Below, piece after piece: positions 45,040-55,215 of a stretch of 64,000 bases of DNA. Numbering within the stretch: the stretch's first letter is position 1; every line of letters begins with the position of its first letter. Origin of the DNA: Achatina immaculata (lineage: Eukaryota; Mollusca; Gastropoda; Stylommatophora; Achatinidae); the NCBI GenBank assembly GCA_009760885.1, contig CM019703.1, positions 8,770,959-8,834,958 on the forward strand, written 5' to 3'. Below the pieces are notes generated by a model. It was not told where the DNA came from, made no database searches, and saw only the letters and a list, made by a program, of their open reading frames with translations. The translations under genes and the position numbers were made by a program.

Positions 45040-45179
45040 AACGTTTAATCTACGCTGTTAAATTGAACAGGATATTTAAAGGCTGGAATCAGCTGAAATG
45101 TGGTTTTAAAGAAGAATGCTTAAGATACAATGGACAGCGAGAAAATCGAAAGAGGAAGTTCTGAAAGAGGCGCGCGCGA

Positions 45180-45220
<41 letters not shown>

Positions 45221-45445
45221 TGAAAACTATAACGAAGATTAGAAAACGATAATCCAAATTTGTGGGACATATTTGGAGGGGAGGCGGGCTAGAAGAACTA
45301 ATGACAACAGGGAAGATGGAAGAGACAGAGGTAGACAGAGAGATAAGATGTTTGATTTGGGGTCCTAGCACGGGAAGTGCTCAGTGACAAGCCTGTTGAG
45401 ATGCATAAGGGATCGAGGGTTGTGGAAGGACATGATATCCTACGC
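45040..45445 (+). mobile_element. RTE-like LINE family C remnant with internal CA tract
   Basis: gaagaatgcttaagatacaatggacagcgagaaaat resembles the FIRRMLKxPWTA codons of family C; further on ggcgggctagaagaactaat and tgtggaaggacatgat match its C-terminal region. A (CA)n tract at 45183-45218 sits in the middle. Confidence 0.55.
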
Positions 45446-45518
45446 TTGTCAGCGGGGACCTTGATATTAGTGAACACATGACCATTAGATATTAGCTATT
45501 TTTATAATACAGATGATC

Positions 45519-45862
45519 ATGTCTTATATCCTTCCCGTGCCGTTAAACGTCACATAGGGCTCGCAAAGTAGTTCGCCAATTTTTCCTGTCTTCGGCGAGT
45601 CTTTCAACCTCATCAAATGATTTTATGCCTGTTAATTTGGCCTCTCTTAACAATGTCCTCTTCAGAGTTTCACTTAGTTTGCCTCTTTTTCTTTGGCCTG
45701 TTGTGTTCCACTTGATAGCTTGTTTTGGGATTCTCTGACTGTTTCTTCTCATCAAGTGACCAACATATGTCCATCTCCTTTTCCTGATCACCCATGAGAC
45801 TGTTTGTTGTTCAGTCATCTGTCTTATCTCTGCATTGTTCTTGAATTCGTTCCACTTGATTT
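45519..45862 (-). mobile_element. RTE-like LINE family E, 3' fragment
   Basis: The minus strand encodes IKWNEFKNNAEIRQMTEQQT, RKRRWTYVGHLMRR, a GQRKRGKLSETLKR basic segment and a WRTTLRALCDV end, then acggcacgggaaggatataa. The frame is unbroken over ~105 codons. The sequence atacagatgat lies at both edges (45507-45517 and 45865-45875). Confidence 0.8.
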
Positions 45863-45872
45863 GGATACAGAT

Positions 45873-45875
<3 letters not shown>

Positions 45876-45908
<33 letters not shown>

Positions 45909-46273
45909 CCTTAAGTGCCCAGGGCACATGGGGCTTCCGCAAGGGTTTTCCACAAATGCCTGTCCTTCGCCTTTTTTTCTGCTCTTGCCCAGGTGAGCCC
46001 TCTATTGCTCAACATCCTTTCTCTTGTTCTTCTCCATGTCTCTTTTGGTCTACCCTTACTTCTGTTCCCCTGTAGTGTCCATCTTAGTGCTATTTTTGGT
46101 AGTGAGTTGTCAGTCATTCGGAGCACATGTCCCAACCATCGCCAGTGTCTTTCCTAAATAATTGTTGTCAGTGGCTTCATCTGCATTTCTGCCAGTAAGA
46201 TGTTATTTCTTATGGTGTTTGGCCAAAATGTTTTTCTAATTCTTCGTAAACATTTAGTCTGGAAAGAATTCAA
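45876..46273 (-). mobile_element. RTE-like LINE family D, 5'-truncated copy
   Basis: (CT)n at 45876-45905 is the inverse of its (GA)n tail; then the inverse of the family D end back to the CLRRIRR codons. Exact 13-bp flanking repeat ggatacagatgat at 45863-45875 and 46274-46286. The minus strand reads EMQMKPLTEIIEERRC-type and MGHVLRMTDNSLPKIALRW segments. Confidence 0.9.
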
Positions 46274-46286
46274 GGATACAGATGAT

Positions 46287-46640
46287 ACAAGCAGGTAAAT
46301 CTAATGGTGTGCCTCACAGCATTTGACACTTGTGAGACGGTAAATCAAGTTCGGAGCAGTAGATCCCGTAAGGTTCTAAGACTTCTCTTTGTTTTTTAAG
46401 CACAATAAATACAAGGGACTGCAAATATCAATGAAATCCTATACCTGCATAAGACAGGACATTTATCCAGCAGCAAAAACCTTGCATAAGACTGGATATT
46501 TAGACAGCAGGAAAGCTAATACAAGAAATATGTAACTGAAAGAAAAGAACTGAATTTGAAGAGACATGGAGACCTTCAGCAGGGAAACACAATAATTCAT
46601 GTATAAGTATACACGAAGCACTGCAGTAAAACTGTGATAT
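46287..46640. other. unassigned DNA with a ~36-bp partial repeat
   Basis: Two related segments (cctgcataagacaggacatt and ccttgcataagactggatat) lie at 46444-46520. Nothing else recognised. Confidence 0.3.
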
Positions 46641-47636
46641 CAAATGTATAAACTAGGAAAACAGTAGGAACAGTTTTATTACTTAACGACTACAATGTTG
46701 TCACATTTCGGCGTCAACCTTAATCATACAAAGACATACAGGACGAAGAAATAGTGAGAGGAGATAAAGTATAGATTCACATGAATGCTATGTTTAAAAA
46801 AAAAATGGAAATAAAATGAACAGAGCACTTAGATGTAACTTGTAAGAAGATGTGGCTTGTCCAACGCTTGTTCAGAAATGGGCATGGTGGAGCGTAGAGA
46901 ATGTTTAAATGGGAACTTGTGATATGTGATAGGTGGGTCGTAACTGAGGGTGGTGGGTGGGGAAACCGTGGAGGGGAGTGAGAGTGATACAATGTTAATC
47001 TAGCCAGGAGAAATCATAGATGATTATAGTTGGGGTTGAGGGGTAGAGAGATTGTAATGTGGTGTTGTGAGGAGGCACTGAACTATATGTAACAAGTGAG
47101 AAGGGAGTGGAGAGAGATTATGATTGTTGAAGAGGAGAATGTTAGGTGTAGCTGAATAACGAGTTCAAGCCGTGTGGTTCTGGCGTCCCGTAGTCCTGAA
47201 TGTAGCTGTTCTCAAACGCCAGGCGGCTTGTGTCGTCTGCGTGACATTGTTTGATGGCTGTTATCAGAAAATCAGATTTGCCTCTTTGGTTGGGGCCATT
47301 GAAATGATTCGGGACTTGTTTTGAAGCATGCTGGGCGATATCTTACAGATGTTTCTGCATGCGATCCCCTAATCTGAGGCCAGACTCATCAATATACGTT
47401 ATCCTGCATCTTTTGCATACGATGACATATATCACATTACGCGACTCGCATGTGAATCCCTCATGAAGAGTGAGGATAGTTTCGGGAAATGTGATCGTTT
47501 TCGTTTCCCAGACTACAGGGCAGATAACGAAGCGGGGGCGGTTACATTTTCTGGTGCCAACATATGTAAGGCTCCGCTTCAAATGGCTGTGGACGAGGAT
47601 GTCATTAAGATTCGGCTCACGAGACAGCAGGAAAGC
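46641..47636 (-). mobile_element. Penelope-like element, 5'-truncated copy (left, minus)
   Basis: Carries the C-terminal GIY-YIG part and a ~500-bp 3' region. The outer 615 bp is the inverted partner of 47640-48250. Confidence 0.85.
47142..47634 (-). pseudogene. Penelope-like GIY-YIG endonuclease domain
   Basis: Penelope-like elements carry a reverse transcriptase joined to a GIY-YIG nuclease that cuts the target. Only the end of the protein is here. LSREPNLNDILVHSHLKR leads into the nuclease, followed by CNRPRFVICPVV. The nuclease core follows: FTCESRNVIYVIVCKRC (VIY for GIY), ITYIDESGLRLGDR (YID for YIG). After a stop codon at 47340-47342 come HFNGPNQRGKSDF, AFENSYIQDY and LNSLFSYT. The reverse transcriptase is missing (5' truncation) and the internal stop makes this copy dead. 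A longer apparent ORF reaching 47717 runs into the opposite-strand copy, so its first ~27 codons are not native. Confidence 0.85.
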
Positions 47637-47639
47637 TAA

Positions 47640-48250
47640 CACAGTGTCACGCAGATGACACAAGCCGCCTAGCACTTGAGAACCGCTACATTCAGGATTA
47701 TGGGACGCTAGAACCACACGGTTTGAATTCGTTATTCAACTACACCTAACATTCTCCTCTTCAACAATCATAATCCCTCTTCACTAAGCTCCACCCCCTT
47801 CTCACTTGTTACACATAGAGTTCAGAGCCTTCTCACAGCATCACATTAAATCCCTCTATCCCAACTATAATCGTCTATTTCACCCTCTCCTGTCTAGATT
47901 AACATTGCATCACTCTCTCCCCCCTCCAAGGTTTCCCCACCCATCACCCTCAGTTACGACCCACCTATCACATATCACAAGTCCCCATTTAAGCATTCTC
48001 TACGTTCCACCGTGCCCATTTCTGAATAAGCATAGGACAAGCCACATCTTCTTACAAGTTACAGCTAAGTGCTCTATTCATTTTATTTCCTTTTCTTTAA
48101 ACATAGCATTCATGTGAATCTATACTTTATCTCTCTATTTCTTCGTCCTGCATATTTTTGTATGATTAAGGCTCACGCTGAAACGTGACATCGTTGTAGT
48201 CGTTAAGTAATAAAGCTGTCCCTACTTTTTTCCTGCTTTATACATTTCAG
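47640..48250 (+). mobile_element. Penelope-like element, 5'-truncated copy (right, plus)
   Basis: Begins in the tgtcacgcagatgacacaag codons, runs through the ENRYIQDYGT end to the stop at 47747-47749, then a ~500-bp 3' region ending near ctttatacattt. It matches the left copy in inverse orientation. Confidence 0.85.
48159..48192 (+). ncRNA. possible degenerate hammerhead-like motif
   Basis: gattaaggctcacgctgaaa then cgtgacat; the left copy has gattaaggttgacgccgaaa (inverse of 46707-46726). Both fit a short stem (ggc/gct or ggt/gcc) before GAAA, as in hammerhead stem II, but the CUGANGA core reads ATGATTA, with two core positions changed. Probably not active. Confidence 0.25.
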
Positions 48251-48655
48251 CAGAGAAAATGCCGATAAACAAAGGACTGCCATGGAAGATAACCAGCAAG
48301 ACAGAGAAGGATAGACAAAAATGGAAATCACTTGCTCCCTGCTGCCCCATGTGTCTCGGGCAGCGAAGGGACAAGAGAGAATGATTAGAATGGCGAATAT
48401 TGCAGTTGCAGATTCTGTAAATTAACTCGGTTGGTATTTACTTGAAAACTTTATCAAGAATTATGTTTCTTCTGTTCACAGCTGAATCTGTTCGCACGGG
48501 TTAAATGAAGCACAGAAGAAAGACACAATAAAGCAGAATTTAAACAACTTTATTAGTTTTCACGATTAATCTTTTTTATTTGGCAACTTTAAATTTGGTT
48601 TCGTGGACTCCTGAAGCCGTTCGGCAACTGTTTTTTTTTTCTTTTCAAAAATATG
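48251..48655. other. unassigned DNA
   Basis: Nothing recognised. Confidence 0.3.
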
Positions 48656-48659
48656 AAAT

Positions 48660-49460
48660 TATACGTGTATAAATATAAGGAACCCGTATAATTAACTAGT
48701 ATAAGTAACACGCATAAGTAACTAGTATAAGTAACTCATATAAATAACTAGCATAATTAACTCGTATGAGTAACTACTATAAGTAACTAGTATAATTAAC
48801 TAGTATAGGTAAACCGTATAAGTAACTAGTATAAGTAACTCGTGTAAATAACTAGTGTAAGTAACTCGTATAAGTAACTCATGTAAGTAAGTAGTATAAG
48901 TAACTGATATAAATAACTAGTTTAAGTAAATCGTATAAATAAGTAGTATAAGTAACTCGTATAAATAAGAAGTATAAGTATATCATATAAATAACTAGTA
49001 TAAGTAACTGATATAAGTAACTAGTATAAGTAATTGATATAAGTAAGTAGTATAAGTTTCTGATATAAGTAAATAATATAAGTAACTGATATAAGTCACT
49101 AGTATAAGTAACTCGTATAAATAACTAGTATAAGTAAGTGATATAAGTAACTAGTATAAGTAACTTGTATAAGTAACTAGTATAAGTAACTCGTATAAAT
49201 AACTAGTATAAGTAAATGATATAAGTAACTAGTATAAGTAACTTGTATAAATAACTAGTATAAGTAACTCGTATAAATAACTAGTATAAGTAAATGATAT
49301 AAGTAACTAGTATAAGTAACTTGTATAAATAACTAGTATAAGTAACCCGTATAAGTAACTAGTATAAGTAACTCGTATAAATAACTAGTATAAGTAAATG
49401 ATATAAGTAACTAGTATAAGTAACCCGTATAAATAACTAGTATAAGTAACTCGTATAAAT
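48660..49460. repeat. 13-bp / 26-bp satellite, left part
   Basis: About sixty 13-bp units of the type agtataagtaact, alternating with cgtataaataact to give a 26-bp higher period. Order is loose at the left and regular at the right. Confidence 0.95.
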
Positions 49461-50100
49461 GAAGCAAAATGTGAACAATAGAAATATACTCAGAGCAGGT
49501 ACGAAGTTAGTGGAGGTCAACGAATGTGTATACCTTGGCAGCAGAGTAGTAGAAAATGGAGACAGCACAGAGGACATCAACAGCAGACTTACTAGAGCAA
49601 ACCAGGCTTTTGCAATGCTGCAGACTATATGGAAATCTAACAAACTAAGCATGAATACGAAAATCAGGATATTTAAGAGTAATGTTCTAAGTGTACTATT
49701 CTATGGAAGTGAATGCTGGAAAATCAATTTCCAGCCTAAATGTTTACGAAGAATTAGAAGAATATTTTGTCCAAACACCATAAGAAATAACATCTTGTTG
49801 GCAGAAATGCAGATGAAGCCACTGACAGAAATTATTGAGGAAAGACGCTGTCGATGGTTGGGACATGTGCTCCGAATGACTGACAACTCACTACCAAAAA
49901 TAGCACTAAGATGGACACCACAGGGGAACAGAAGTAAAGGTAGAACAAAAGAGACATGGAGAAGAGCAACAGAGAGGATGTTGAGCAATAGAGGGCTCAC
50001 CTGGGCAAGAGCAGAAAAAAAGGCAAAGGACAGGCATTTGTGGAAAACCCTTCGGAAGCCCTATGTGCCCTGGGCGTTTAAGGTTCAGAGAGATACGTAA
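49459..50100 (+). CDS. C-terminal fragment of RTE-like LINE protein (family D)
   Basis: A 213-codon open frame encodes the part after the RT catalytic core: CVYLGSRVVENG, NVLSVLFYGSECWK, RRCRWLGHVLRMTDN, a GNRSKGRTKETWRR basic segment and RAEKKAKDRHLWKT. No YADD or endonuclease is present because of 5' truncation. The ATG at 49459 straddles target and insert, so it is not a native start, and the last codons run into satellite. No internal stop, indicating a recent insertion. Confidence 0.8.
   Translation: MKQNVNNRNILRAGTKLVEVNECVYLGSRVVENGDSTEDINSRLTRANQAFAMLQTIWKSNKLSMNTKIRIFKSNVLSVLFYGSECWKINFQPKCLRRIRRIFCPNTIRNNILLAEMQMKPLTEIIEERRCRWLGHVLRMTDNSLPKIALRWTPQGNRSKGRTKETWRRATERMLSNRGLTWARAEKKAKDRHLWKTLRKPYVPWAFKVQRDT
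49461..50096 (+). mobile_element. RTE-like LINE family D, longest copy, inside the satellite
   Basis: The 636-bp insert is bounded by gtaactcgtataaat at 49446-49460 and 50097-50111; removing one copy restores the satellite in phase. It ends with ggttcagagagata, a short (GA) tail. Confidence 0.85.
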
Positions 50101-50260
50101 CTCGTATAAATAACTAGTATAAGTAACTAGTATAAATAACAAGTATAAGTAACTAGTATAAATAACAAGTATAAGTAACTAGTATAAATAACAAGTATAA
50201 GTAACTAGTATAAATAACTAGTATAAGTAACTCGTATAAATAACTAGTATAAGTAACTGG
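50097..50260. repeat. 13-bp / 26-bp satellite, right part
   Basis: Continuation of the same satellite after the LINE insertion. Confidence 0.95.
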
Positions 50261-50267
50261 CGAGTGC

Positions 50268-50615
50268 AAAGACGCTGTCCAGTTGAGCGCTCACAAACCA
50301 ATAGTTGACTTGCAAGCGTCAGGGATGGCAAACCACAGCTGGTCAAGACCCTGTTGCAGCTCTCCGTTGGTACCCCCCCCCCCCCCAGTAACAGGCTTAG
50401 TCTGGCTAACTGGGGCAGGAACCGCCATAGTCTCTGTGGTGGTGGAGCCTGCTAAAGAAGTACTGCACACCCTCTGCTTTTTAGCTCCAGTCAGAGACTG
50501 AGATATTAACCGCCTTAACCCACTCCCAAGCCGACACGGTGCTGTACCTCAGCATCGTCACCTCAGCAGTTGCAGAGAACACCAGGTCACAGTTCCAAGG
50601 AGATTGAAGAAGAAG
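50268..50615 (+). mobile_element. SINE-like family S, copy 8
   Basis: gacgctgtccagttgagcgc opening, gcgtcagggatggcaaacca, ggtcaagaccctgttgca, a C-run at 50375-50387, ggagcctgctaaagaagtac, cagttccaaggagattgaag and GAA tail. Confidence 0.8.
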
Positions 50616-51145
50616 ATATCTAACTAGTTGTATCTAACTTCCAAAGGATGAAAATAATAGCTAAGTTACCCTTCATTAAGTTGCTTTTTCCAATGAAATT
50701 TTAAACTGCCCCAAAAAAATAAGACGAGAACTAGTCAAAAGGTAGTGGCAAATCAGGGGACATTACCAGTGAAGAAAAATAGATGGAAAGACTCCAGGAA
50801 CATTCAAAAAAATCTTTTCATATATTTTTTTCAGTGGATACGTCCCCTGATTTGCTGTTACATTTTTGTAATTTTTTTTTTTTAATCTTGTAGTAAACAC
50901 GATCCTGTTTTTAAAATTACCTCCAGGGATTTATCAAAAATCATGATCTGAGCTTTTAAGGAATCAAATCTCAGAACTTAGCACTCGGGTGCTTTATGAC
51001 AGCGTCGTGAAGTGTCATTCACACGTGATTCCAGCGTGTTGCATTTTGATACATATCAGAAAGTTACAGTCACGCACTATAAGAAGAGGATCCAAGCGGA
51101 GCCAGACTCTGGGACCCAGAGGATTTAGCTTGATTTAAAGCTGAA
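50616..51145. other. unassigned DNA with a palindrome
   Basis: gcaaatcaggggac at 50748-50761 is inverted as gtcccctgatttgc at 50842-50855, separated by 80 bp; possibly a small foldback element. Confidence 0.35.
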
Positions 51146-51149
51146 CCCG

Positions 51150-51840
51150 GGGGGGGGAGGAGGGGGAGAGGAGAGAGAGAAAGAGAGGGGAGAAGAGAGA
51201 GAGAGAAAGAGGAGAGAGAGAAAGAGAGGGGAGAGGACAGAGAGAAAAAGAGGGGAGAGGAGAGAGAAAGAGAGGAGAGAAGAAAGAGAGGAGAGAGAGA
51301 AAGAGGGGGAGAGGAGAGAGAGAAAGAGAGGGGAGAGGAGAGAGAGAAAAAGAGGGGGAGAGGAGAGAGAGAAAGAGAGGGGAGAGGAGAGAGAGAAAGA
51401 GAGGGGAGAGGAGAGAGAGAAAGAGAGGAAAGAGAAAGAGGGGGAGAGGAGAGAGAAAGAGAGGGGGAGAGAGAAAGAGGAGGAGAGGAGAGATGGGGAG
51501 AGGAGAGAGAGAAAGAGAGGAGAGAGAAAGAGAGGGGAGAAGAGAGAGAAAGAGAGGGGAGAGGAGAGAGAAAGAGAGGGAAGAGGAGAGAGAGAAAGAA
51601 AGGGGGAGAGAGAAAGAGAGGGGGAGAGAAGAGAGAAAGAAAGGGGTAGAGAGAAGGAGAGAAGAGAGAGAAAGCAAGGGGGAGAGAGAAAGAGAGGGGG
51701 AGAGGAGAGAGAGAAAGAAAGGGGGAGAGAGAAAGAGAGGAGGAAGGAGAGAGAGAAAGAGGAGAGAGAGAAAGAGAGGGGGAGAGGAGAGAGAAAGAGA
51801 GATAGGGAGAGGAGAGAGATTGGAGAGGAAAGAGAGAGGG
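51150..51840. repeat. GA-rich simple repeat
   Basis: Nearly 700 bp of agagagaaagagagggg-like units. Minus-strand Ser/Leu/Pro frames of up to 262 codons are artefacts. Confidence 0.95.
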
Positions 51841-52190
51841 AGTGGATGGAAAAGACATAACAAGGTGTGATGAAGAAGGGAGGGGGCGGGAAGTTCTTTA
51901 ATCGTCTTTAACAAAAATTTCTCTGGGAGACCCGGATCTCTGCCCTAGGCAGAATGGACCTGATACATGACATACACACAAGTAAGCCGTCCCCACGAGG
52001 TACAGATCAAAATAAACTGGACTGGCGGGGGTTGGGGGGAAGGCTGATTGGGCTGGGGGTTGTAATACTATGGGGGTAACCCTGACATTTACATTCAGAT
52101 TTTGAAACATTTTAAAAGAAGCTGCAAAAAAATAACAACAACAACAACAACAACAATTACATCACAAGAAAACACCTCAACGACATGGAA
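51841..52190. other. unassigned DNA
   Basis: (CAA)n at 52135-52155; nothing else recognised. Confidence 0.3.
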
Positions 52191-52199
52191 ACTGTACAG

Positions 52200-52640
52200 G
52201 TCGTGGTATTGTTGTATGCATAATCTTTACGGTATTAAGGATAAACACAATATTGTTGTATGCATAATCTTTACTGTGCTAACGGTAAACACGATATTGT
52301 TGTGTGCATAATCTTTACAGTGCTAAAGATAAACACGATATTGTTATATGCATAATCTTTACGGTGCTAATGGTAAACACGATATTGTTGTACGCATAAT
52401 CTTTACGGTGCTAAAGATAAACACGATATTGTTATATGCATAATCTTTACGGTGCTAAAGATAAATACGATATTGTTGTATGCATAATCTTTACAGTGCT
52501 AAAGATAAACACGATATTGTTGTACGCATAATCTTTACGGTGCTAAGGAAAAACACGATATTGTTGTATGCATAATCTTTACGGTGCTAAGGAAAAACAC
52601 GATATTGTTGTACGGATAATCTTTACGGTGTTGAGGTTTA
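52200..52640. repeat. 44-bp minisatellite
   Basis: About ten units containing acacgatattgttgtatgca and taatctttacggtgctaa. Confidence 0.95.
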
Positions 52641-52980
52641 ACAAACAGAGTTGCTTTCCACGCAGTCCATCTTAAGCGTCGTTGGAGGCATGTGCCAGTG
52701 AAAGTACAGCGGATATCTGTTTATAAACATTCTTTTCTGAAGAAAAAGTCCGGTGATAGCTTCAAGTTTAGAGCTTATACAAAACAAATGACAGTTCAGT
52801 GAAAAACAGCTAAACGAAATAGTCGCTGTGAAAATTAGTATAAATAATACGACCGATCAGATGTTAAGCAGAATTTGTCATCAAGAAGCGAGAAAGCGGT
52901 GTAGCTGTATTTTTTCTTCCGAGTGTTTTTTTTATTATACTCTCGAGTTTGATGATAACGATGATGATTAGGATGATGAT
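52641..52980. other. unassigned DNA
   Basis: Nothing recognised. Confidence 0.3.
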
Positions 52981-52984
52981 TAAG

Positions 52985-53525
52985 CAACTAATTTTTCAGT
53001 CCCTGAATGGAACTAAAATGCAGGGGGTTGTTCAATACTTCGCCGCCATGGCGGTCCCTCCACCTTTAGCCAGAGTAGGGCTGTTACTGGGAATAGCAAC
53101 GGAGAGGTGGGGCGGGGTCGTGATTAGTTATGGGGCTCTGCCGACTCTGACTCTAGCATGACAGCTATGGTTTGCTAGCCCTGACAGTATCATATCAACT
53201 ATGGCTCGCCAACCCTGGCTCTAACACGTCAGCTATGGTTCGCCAACTCTGACTCTAGCATGTCAGCTAGTATTCGCCAACCCTGACTCTAGTATATCAG
53301 ATAAGGTTCACCAATCCTTCCTCTACCACGCCAGCTGTGGTTCACCAGCCCTGACTCTAACATATCAGCTATGGTTCGCCAAACCTGATTATAGCATATC
53401 AACTGTTTCGCCAACCCTGACTCTAATATGTCAATTATGGTTCGCCAACCCTGACTGTAGCATGCCAGCTATGGATCGCTGACTACCAAATCGGGACAGC
53501 TTCTTCATTCCCCCCCCCCCCTTCA
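52985..53525 (-). mobile_element. SINE-like family S, copy 9, with internal expansion
   Basis: Plus strand: cagtccctgaatggaactaa, gcagggggttg, ggtggggcggggtcgtgatt, then the expanded segment, then gatcgctgactaccaaatcg and a C-run at 53511-53520, the inverse of the opening G-run. Confidence 0.85.
53140..53490. repeat. 34-bp tandem array derived from family S
   Basis: About ten units of tatggttcgccaaccctgac plus tctagcatgtcagc. Ordinary family S copies contain this segment once (6203-6240, inverse). Confidence 0.9.
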
Positions 53526-54200
53526 ACTTGCCAAAGAGTGTACGGAAAGACTTATTGCTTCCCTGAGATTATCAAACCCCAGCCTAATCCTTCTGGAGAA
53601 AGCAGAAAGTAGATTAGAAAACTCTGAACAGAAACTTTCCGAAAGAGCGAATGTTTCAAATGTGGGAGAAAATCTGCGTTAATGGAAGTTCCTTCTATGA
53701 TACGCATAATAATTTATTTTGAATATCACATCATTTATATCCGCTTCCCCTTTATGTATGTTCAAGATACATAAAGCAACAAATCTGCGAAGCTACAGAA
53801 ATGTATACAGCGATCTCAGAGATATGGGCCACTAAATCAGTGTTTGTCTATTCTAGTTTCGTTCCGAAGTCTCAGATGTTTAGAAGTAAATAAAGCTTTG
53901 GTCGCAGTAACATAAGCCTGATATGCATCAAATGCATGATTGAAATGACTGAACTTAAAGATTTTATATTCCGCAAGCAGAGAATGTATTCGTTAATGTC
54001 TATGATTTTAAGGTTTTCTAGTTCAGTTGGCTGCAGTCTGGTCTCACATGCGGGCTTTGAGGTGCCCTACTGGACAAGGGTGCCCGATTGGGGTCCCCAT
54101 TAATGTCGTTCTCGTGTGATCGTTTCCTGTGTGGACGTATTCTTGGGATCCTACGGCACTGGACTGGTTGCCCGTTGCCTTTTGTGGGTTTGTTGATGGA
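53526..54200. other. unassigned DNA
   Basis: Nothing recognised. Confidence 0.3.
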
Positions 54201-54204
54201 AAGC

Positions 54205-54467
54205 TAAAATAACAAATGAAGAATGCCCAAGGAAAGCCAGTGAGAAACGAACATTAATCAAAATACTACGTGGGGAAGACGGTCTAAGTTCCTTGGCCAT
54301 ATAATGAGAAGAGGACAACAGGGAAAGTTCGAGGCAGGAGAGGAAGAGGTAGAACAAGAGAGAAAATCTTAGATGGCTTGAGAGAAGCATAACAACAGAA
54401 GTGACGGAAAACCATGAAAGTTATAAAACTGTGGAGAGATATGGTCGTCGACAACTGCAGCCAGGCC

Positions 54468-54522
<55 letters not shown>
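54205..54522 (+). mobile_element. RTE-like LINE family C remnant with (GA)n tail
   Basis: FLGHIMRRGQQGKFE-like codons near 54283, then ILDGLREA and a final aaaactgtggagagatatgg, gccaggccacc and (GA)n at 54472-54522. Confidence 0.7.
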
Positions 54523-54528
<6 letters not shown>

Positions 54529-54613
54529 TACGTACCATTTTGGCACTGCCTGTGTTTTGTCTGTTTTTCCAAATGTCTTACTCTTGTGATCTTTTAGATT
54601 CTTCTTGTCTTTA

Positions 54614-55215
54614 CTTACTTCACTTTCTTTTTATCCTTGTCTTCTTTTAGCTATATTACTTTCTTTTTGTCTCCTCCTGGAGATATTTTACCTTTTGTCT
54701 TTGTTATTTTACGTTCTTCTCGCCTTCTCTTTGAAATATTTTGCATTGTTTTTTTCTTCACTTTGAAATGTTTTACTTTCTTGTTGAAATGTTTTACTTT
54801 CTTCTTGTCTTCTTTTTGAAATATTTTACTTTCTTCTTGTCTTCTCTTTGAAATATTTCACATTCTTCTTGACATTTGTTTTTGGAGCTATTTTACTTTC
54901 TTCTTGTGTTCTCTTTCAGTTATTTAATTTTTTCTTATCTTTTATTTGAATTATTTTACTTTTGTCTTTTCCTTTGAGTTATTTTACTTTCTCATTGCTT
55001 TCCCCTTTGAATTATTTTACTCTCTCATTGTCTTCTCCTTTGAGTTATTTTACCTTCTTCTTATCTTATCTTAAGGTTACTTTACTTTCTTAACTTCTCT
55101 TAGGCCTAGTTTACTTTCTTCTTATCTTCTCTTAGAATTATTTTCTTTTCTTTTTGTAATCTCTTAGGGTTATTTTACTTTCTTCCTATCTTTTCTTTCG
55201 GCTGTCTTCTTTTTG
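54614..55215. repeat. degenerate ~30-bp tandem repeat
   Basis: About eighteen loose units of attttactttcttcttgtct and tctctttgaaa; many substitutions and length changes. Confidence 0.85.

Noticed and set aside
47635..47717. N-terminal extension of the GIY-YIG ORF
   Set aside because: These codons are antisense to the opposite-strand Penelope-like copy, so the ATG at 47717 is not a native start.
51070..51914. Long Ser/Leu/Pro frames (259 and 262 codons) on the minus strand
   Set aside because: The DNA is a GA-rich simple repeat; all frames without stops look like this.
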